NCBI GenBank assembly: GCA_016869645.1
Contig: VGDO01000048.1
Span: 1-32,160 of the forward strand
Direction: 5' to 3'
Source: Alphaproteobacteria bacterium
GTDB taxonomy: Bacteria; Pseudomonadota; Alphaproteobacteria; SHVW01
Length of the DNA: 32,160 nt
Part shown: in pieces, positions 28,694 to 32,160 of the stretch
Layout: each line of letters begins with the position of its first letter
How positions within the stretch are numbered: the first letter of the stretch is position 1
Position numbers and translations under genes: made by a program
The notes under the pieces: model-generated
Databases searched by the model: none
What the model saw: the letters and a program-made list of their open reading frames with translations, nothing else
Told to the model about the DNA's origin: nothing

Positions 28694-29888
28694 GCGTCAG
28701 ATCGCAGGTCCACACGACGGCGCCGGCACGGCCCACGCCAACGTCGACCTCGACGTCGATCTCGCGGCCCTTCATGTGCTCGGCCACGGGCGCTTCGTCA
28801 AAGTTGCGCACGCGCTCGCCGCGCGACGCAATCGTGATCCCGCCCATCCGGATGCGCATGCGATCGCGGTTCGCCTTTTCGCCGGCCTTGCCCACCGCCA
28901 TGACGATGCGGCCCCAGTTGGCGTCTTCGCCGGCGATCGCCGTCTTGACCAGCGGCGAGTTGGCGATCGCAAGGCCAATGCGCCGCGCCGCCGCCTGGGA
29001 GGCAGCGCCGGTCACCGAAATACGAATCAGCTTCTGCGCGCCCTCGCCGTCGCGCACGACCTGGAGCGCCAGGTCGAGCAGAACCTCGTCGAGTTTCGCC
29101 TTGAAGTCGCGCAATCGGGCATCGCCCGGCGCGGCGATACGGGGGTGCGCGGGCCCCTTGCCGGTCGCGAACAGCAGCAGCGTGTCGCTCGTCGACGTGT
29201 CGCTGTCGACCGTGATGCTGTTGAACGAGCGATCGGCGCCGTCCTTGAGCAGCCGCCGGAGCACGGTCGCCGGCAGCTTGGCGTCGGTGAAGACGAAAGC
29301 AAGCATTGTTGCCATGTCGGGCGCGATCATGCCCGAACCCTTGGCAATGCCGTTGATCGACACGGTCGCATTGCCGATGCGCGCGGTGCGCGATGCTCCT
29401 TTGGGAAACGTGTCGGTCGTCATGATCGCCGCGGCTGCGGCCGGCCATGCGGCGTCAGTGAGATGCGCGTGAACCTCGCCGATGCCCGCGACGATGCGCT
29501 CGGCCGGCAGCGGCTCGCCGATGACGCCGGTCGAGGCGAGAAAGATCTCGCGCTTGGTGCAGCCGACGAGCTTGCCCACCGCAGACGCCGTCGCCATCGT
29601 CGCGCGGTCGCCGCTCTTGCCGGTGAAAGCGTTGGCGTTGCCGGAATTGACCACGAGAGCGCGGCCGCGCCCCACACCCAGTCGCGCCCGGCACCACTCG
29701 ACCGGCGCCGAAGCGGTCAGCGACTTGGTGAGGACACCGGCAACCGTCGTGCCCGGCGCCAGCTCGACCAGCAGCACGTCGGTGCGGTCCTTGTAGCGCA
29801 CGCCGCACGCGCCCGCCGCAAGGCGCACGCCGGCAATCCGGGGCATCACGGGAAAGCTGGCGGGCGCCAGCGGCGATTTCGGCGGCAT
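28656..29888 (-). CDS. argJ: Bifunctional glutamate N-acetyltransferase/amino-acid acetyltransferase
   Basis: 410 aa. ArgJ transfers acetyl from N-acetylornithine to glutamate in the cyclic arginine pathway and, in the bifunctional form, can also use acetyl-CoA. It is made as a precursor that cuts itself; the site is in KGSGMIAPDMATML between A193 and T194, and T194 becomes the N-terminal nucleophile of the beta chain. NSGNANAFTG near 81-90 and the ending ...TCDLTHGYIDINADYRS are typical. The length is normal. It starts 16 bases after the PpiC gene; the GNAT-Nudix gene overlaps its 3' end. Whether it is mono- or bifunctional cannot be told from sequence alone. Confidence 0.97.
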   Translation of the reverse strand: MPPKSPLAPASFPVMPRIAGVRLAAGACGVRYKDRTDVLLVELAPGTTVAGVLTKSLTASAPVEWCRARLGVGRGRALVVNSGNANAFTGKSGDRATMATASAVGKLVGCTKREIFLASTGVIGEPLPAERIVAGIGEVHAHLTDAAWPAAAAAIMTTDTFPKGASRTARIGNATVSINGIAKGSGMIAPDMATMLAFVFTDAKLPATVLRRLLKDGADRSFNSITVDSDTSTSDTLLLFATGKGPAHPRIAAPGDARLRDFKAKLDEVLLDLALQVVRDGEGAQKLIRISVTGAASQAAARRIGLAIANSPLVKTAIAGEDANWGRIVMAVGKAGEKANRDRMRIRMGGITIASRGERVRNFDEAPVAEHMKGREIDVEVDVGVGRAGAVVWTCDLTHGYIDINADYRS

Positions 29889-29904
29889 CGAGCGACCGGC
29901 CGGA

Positions 29905-30768
29905 TCAATTCGCCTTCATCGGCGTGCCGTCCATGTTGAAGCGCTCGACCTTCGCTTTGTCGCGCAGTCCGGCAATCACGCCGGTAATCACTTCGCGGCT
30001 CATCTCCTGGGACAAGTCGTCCTTGGTGTCCTCGAAGGTGGGCGGCGCTTGCGTGCGGCGTTCCTCGACCTTGATCACGTGCCAGCCGAAATTGGTCTTG
30101 ACCGGCGTCTGGCTGATCTCGCCATTCTTGAGCTTGAAGGCCGCCTCGGAGAACTCGGGCACCATCTGCTCGGCGCTGAAGAAGCCGAGATCGCCGCCCT
30201 GGGCCGCCGCCGGATCGGTCGAGCGCGCCTTGGCGACATTGGCAAAATCCGCGCCCTTCTTGAGTTCGGCGATCACCGCCTTGGCCTTGTCCTCGGTGTC
30301 GACCAGGATGTGACGAGCGCGCACTTCCTCCTTGGTCGGATGATTCTTGATCGATTCGTCGTAGCGCTTCTTGAGCGCGTCCTCGGTCACCTGGCTCCTG
30401 ATCTCGGCAGTCAGAAAGGCCTCCTGGATCAGCCGATCCTCATAGGCGACCAGCTTGCGCTTGACTTCCGCCTCGTTGTGCAGGTTCTTCGCCCTGCCGG
30501 CGGCGCCGAGGAGCTTGCCGTCGATCAGTCGGTCGAGAAGAGCGGGATAGAGCACTTCGATCGGCATCTGCTGATATTGGGCCGGCAAGGTCTCGATCAT
30601 GGCGACGACCTCCGAATGCCGGATCTGCACGCCGTTGACCGATGCCGCAACCCGGTCGGCGGCCGGCGTTGTCGATTGACCGAAGGCCGGCGCGATCAGC
30701 GCGATCGCCACGGCCGTGCCAATCAGCGCTGGCGCGCGGGCGCCCTGCAAAACTCGCGACATATCCAT
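29905..30768 (-). CDS. Periplasmic PpiC/SurA-type peptidylprolyl isomerase
   Basis: 287 aa. A Sec signal peptide covers about residues 1-30 (ending APAFG before QS), so the protein is periplasmic, without a lipoprotein Cys. A SurA-N-like helical part (about 38-145) is followed by a parvulin domain at about 149-237, with RARHILV, GGDLGFF, MVPEFSEAAF and FGWHVIKVEER. It should assist folding of envelope proteins. AGGAAGGA lies a few bases before the ATG at 30768, which decides the start; a second ATG two codons on is possible. It is the first gene of the argJ and GNAT-Nudix cluster, an arrangement common in Alphaproteobacteria, often with secA alongside; secA is not found here. Confidence 0.94.
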   Translation of the reverse strand: MDMSRVLQGARAPALIGTAVAIALIAPAFGQSTTPAADRVAASVNGVQIRHSEVVAMIETLPAQYQQMPIEVLYPALLDRLIDGKLLGAAGRAKNLHNEAEVKRKLVAYEDRLIQEAFLTAEIRSQVTEDALKKRYDESIKNHPTKEEVRARHILVDTEDKAKAVIAELKKGADFANVAKARSTDPAAAQGGDLGFFSAEQMVPEFSEAAFKLKNGEISQTPVKTNFGWHVIKVEERRTQAPPTFEDTKDDLSQEMSREVITGVIAGLRDKAKVERFNMDGTPMKAN

Positions 30769-30827
30769 TGATCCTTCCTGCGAGGGCGGCGGCCGCTCTG
30801 AATCGTCTGGGCGCGCCTCAACCCGGG

Positions 30828-30848
30828 GTGCATGACTGCATCATGCAC
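30828..30848. repeat. Perfect inverted repeat upstream of the PpiC gene (proximal)
   Basis: GTGCATGA and TCATGCAC form perfect eight-base arms around CTGCA, about 60 bases before the PpiC start codon. No T-tract follows on the minus strand. It may be an operator or a leader hairpin. Confidence 0.5.
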
Positions 30849-30874
30849 ATCGCGCGCGCGTCGACAAGCGCCGC

Positions 30875-30897
30875 ATTCCGTGCCTTGCGCACGGAAT
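30875..30897. repeat. Perfect inverted repeat upstream of the PpiC gene (distal)
   Basis: ATTCCGTGC and GCACGGAAT form perfect nine-base arms around CTTGC, between the unrecognised gene (ends 30950) and the PpiC gene. Position suggests a Rho-independent-like terminator or a stability hairpin for the upstream gene, but there is no U-tract in its direction. Confidence 0.5.
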
Positions 30898-30949
30898 TTC
30901 GCTTCCAAAAATTTCAAACGTGGCGCCGCTTCGCAACGCCGCGGAGCGG

Positions 30950-32071
30950 TCAGACCTCGATGTTGAGGTCGGCCCGCCTGCCATCGGCGCGCGCGCCGCC
31001 GTTCGTTGCGAGGGCCGATCGATCGCCCTCGCTCTGCGCCCGTTTCGCCAGTTCGCGCACGCGCAGATCGATCGGCAGCAACATGTCCAAACTGAGCTTC
31101 AAGCGGCCGCCCTCGACGACGGGAATCTTGCTCTTGGGCACGTCGATGACGATCAATGCGCGAGGCTTGGACGGATTGTCGCCATCCTGCACCGGGCGGC
31201 GAAGCTCGCCTGCTCCGACGTCGCGGCCGGAGGCGTCCGGCCGGGAGGCAGGCGGAGGGGGTGCGAGCAGATCGAGGAAGCGATCGACCAGGCTGTCGCG
31301 CCGCTGTCCAACCGGCGCCAGCGCGTCGCGCACGGGCTGACGGCCGTCATCGTCGCCGATCGCCACCGGTCCGCGCTGGACCGCCTGGACTGCCACGACA
31401 TCCAGACTTGTATGCTTGAACAGCGCGGTCACGGCCGTTTCGTCGCCCCGCGCGTATAGATCGATGTCGAGTTCGTTGGTCTCGCTGGAGAAGCTACCGA
31501 GTCTGTAGGCGAGACTGCCGTCCGCCGTCGCGCCGAAGCCATAGGCCGTCTCGACCGAGGTCTGCTTGATGTGCAGCGAGGTGTGCGAACCGTCGGTCTC
31601 GAAGCTGATCTCGACACCCTGGAACGACACGAAGGCCGAACCTGCCGTCGCAAGATTGCCGGCACGCCCGTCGAAGGGAGCGGTCAGGACATTCTTGACC
31701 TGGTCCTGCAGGCCCTTGAGCAGGTTGGGCAGATCGAGAGCGCCGAACAGCTGCTTGGCGAGCTTGGAGAGGACGTCGCCAACCTTGTCGATCAGGTCGC
31801 CGACATCGAACACGCTGCCGATGCCGCGCGCGTTATTGCCGACCGGCTCACCGGTCGCTGCTGCCCCATTGCCGGGACGACTGCCGGAATCATCGAACAG
31901 ACGTTGCGTGTCGCGCAAGAGGCGCTCAGCCGCTTCGGGCAAGCCGGCGCCCCTGCTGCCAAGCACGGCGTCAAGGCCGGCGGGCGCATCGCTGCTGCGG
32001 TTGGAGTCGAATAAAGAGCGGAAACCCGGGCCGCTGATGGGCCCTAGCGACGGCAGTATGGACTGCGTCAT
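30950..32071 (-). CDS. Protein of unknown function, Cys- and Trp-free
   Basis: 373 aa; no family recognised. The ATG at 32071 is chosen because AAGGAGGG lies six bases upstream; the open frame begins 18 codons earlier. There is no signal peptide or membrane segment. Residues 1-80 are Gly/Ser/Asp-rich and probably disordered. Residues about 84-132 look like amphipathic helices (VGDLIDKVGDVLSKLAKQLF). Residues about 145-235 look beta-rich, alternating polar and hydrophobic residues. A Pro/Asp/Arg-rich linker (about 240-302) leads to a last block with ALIVIDVPKSK and LKLSLDMLLPIDLRV. The whole protein has no Cys and no Trp, a composition common in secreted or surface proteins of Gram-negative bacteria. 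A possible sigma-54 site lies upstream. It is separated by about 180 bases from the PpiC gene. Confidence 0.8.
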   Translation of the reverse strand: MTQSILPSLGPISGPGFRSLFDSNRSSDAPAGLDAVLGSRGAGLPEAAERLLRDTQRLFDDSGSRPGNGAAATGEPVGNNARGIGSVFDVGDLIDKVGDVLSKLAKQLFGALDLPNLLKGLQDQVKNVLTAPFDGRAGNLATAGSAFVSFQGVEISFETDGSHTSLHIKQTSVETAYGFGATADGSLAYRLGSFSSETNELDIDLYARGDETAVTALFKHTSLDVVAVQAVQRGPVAIGDDDGRQPVRDALAPVGQRRDSLVDRFLDLLAPPPPASRPDASGRDVGAGELRRPVQDGDNPSKPRALIVIDVPKSKIPVVEGGRLKLSLDMLLPIDLRVRELAKRAQSEGDRSALATNGGARADGRRADLNIEV

Positions 32072-32097
32072 GGTTCCCTCCTTCTGAGGGACGCTGC

Positions 32098-32114
32098 TGG
32101 CGGATCTGCCGCCA
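32098..32114 (-). repeat. Leader hairpin of the unknown gene
   Basis: TGGCGG and CCGCCA form perfect six-base arms around a five-base loop (minus-strand reading), about 27 bases before the start codon at 32071 and near the predicted transcription start. It could affect message stability or translation; this is inference from position. Confidence 0.35.
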
Positions 32115-32126
32115 AAGGCACTCACC

Positions 32127-32141
32127 GCAGCCTTATTGCCA
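32127..32141 (-). promoter_or_regulatory. Possible sigma-54-type promoter of the unknown gene
   Basis: On the minus strand TGGCAA-TAAGG-CTGC matches the -24/-12 layout TGGCAC-N5-TTGC at the invariant GG and GC, with exactly ten bases between them. Transcription would start about 45 bases before the gene. Such short patterns arise by chance and the window ends just upstream, so no enhancer site can be examined. Confidence 0.3.
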
Positions 32142-32160
32142 CGGTTACGTGAAGGTTATG

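Overview
The window reads as an ordinary stretch of a high-GC alphaproteobacterial chromosome. Markers for this are a DUF4167 protein, DUF1178, DUF983, an NDUFAF5-type methyltransferase, a GNAT-MutT fusion, EI-Ntr (ptsP) next to aspartokinase, and SurA/PpiC next to argJ. A Rhodospirillales- or Reyranella-like lineage would fit, but that is inference. I see no tRNA, rRNA, CRISPR array, insertion sequence, integrase or prophage gene. Coding density is high and composition looks uniform, so the window is mostly core genome.

Layout. 1-2944 (+): an M23 peptidoglycan endopeptidase, a GST/metaxin-like protein and a GyrI-like domain protein. 2960-5554 (-): clpB, with a heat-shock-type promoter that contains a perfect inverted repeat. 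5808-6572 (+): a MOSC protein. 6670-7095 (-): a DUF4167 protein with a Gly-His tract. 7352-14672 (-): a long housekeeping operon rodZ-ispG-hisS-hemA-prfA-prmC, in which hemA/prfA and prfA/prmC overlap by four bases. 14816-19375 (-): lysC, a nitronate monooxygenase-family gene and ptsP, tightly packed. 19483-20244 (+): ubiG, divergent from lysC. 20351-24418: DUF1178 (-), a small methyltransferase and a cytidine deaminase-like gene (+), then comF-cupin-glutaredoxin-nitrilase (-). 24494-25522 (+): an NDUFAF5/BioC-like methyltransferase. 25541-26789 (-): an SDR gene and DUF983. 26926-27681 (+): a TauE/SafE permease. 27683-30768 (-): a PpiC/SurA-type isomerase, argJ and a GNAT-Nudix fusion. 30950-32071 (-): a protein I do not recognise.

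Functional themes are translation termination (prfA and the methylase prmC that modifies it), tRNA charging and the possible C5 route to tetrapyrroles (hisS, hemA), isoprenoid synthesis (ispG), cell shape and wall turnover (rodZ, M23), nitrogen-PTS signalling (ptsP), amino acid synthesis (lysC, argJ), ubiquinone synthesis (ubiG), protein quality control (clpB, PpiC) and redox or damage repair (glutaredoxin, Nit2-like amidase, Nudix).

No clearly new multi-gene system is visible. The items most worth a second look are the unrecognised Cys- and Trp-free protein at the right edge with a sigma-54-like site upstream, the glutamyl-tRNA reductase in an alphaproteobacterial hisS-prfA operon, the inverted repeat inside the clpB promoter, the Gly-His tract in DUF4167, and several perfect hairpins in short intergenic gaps.
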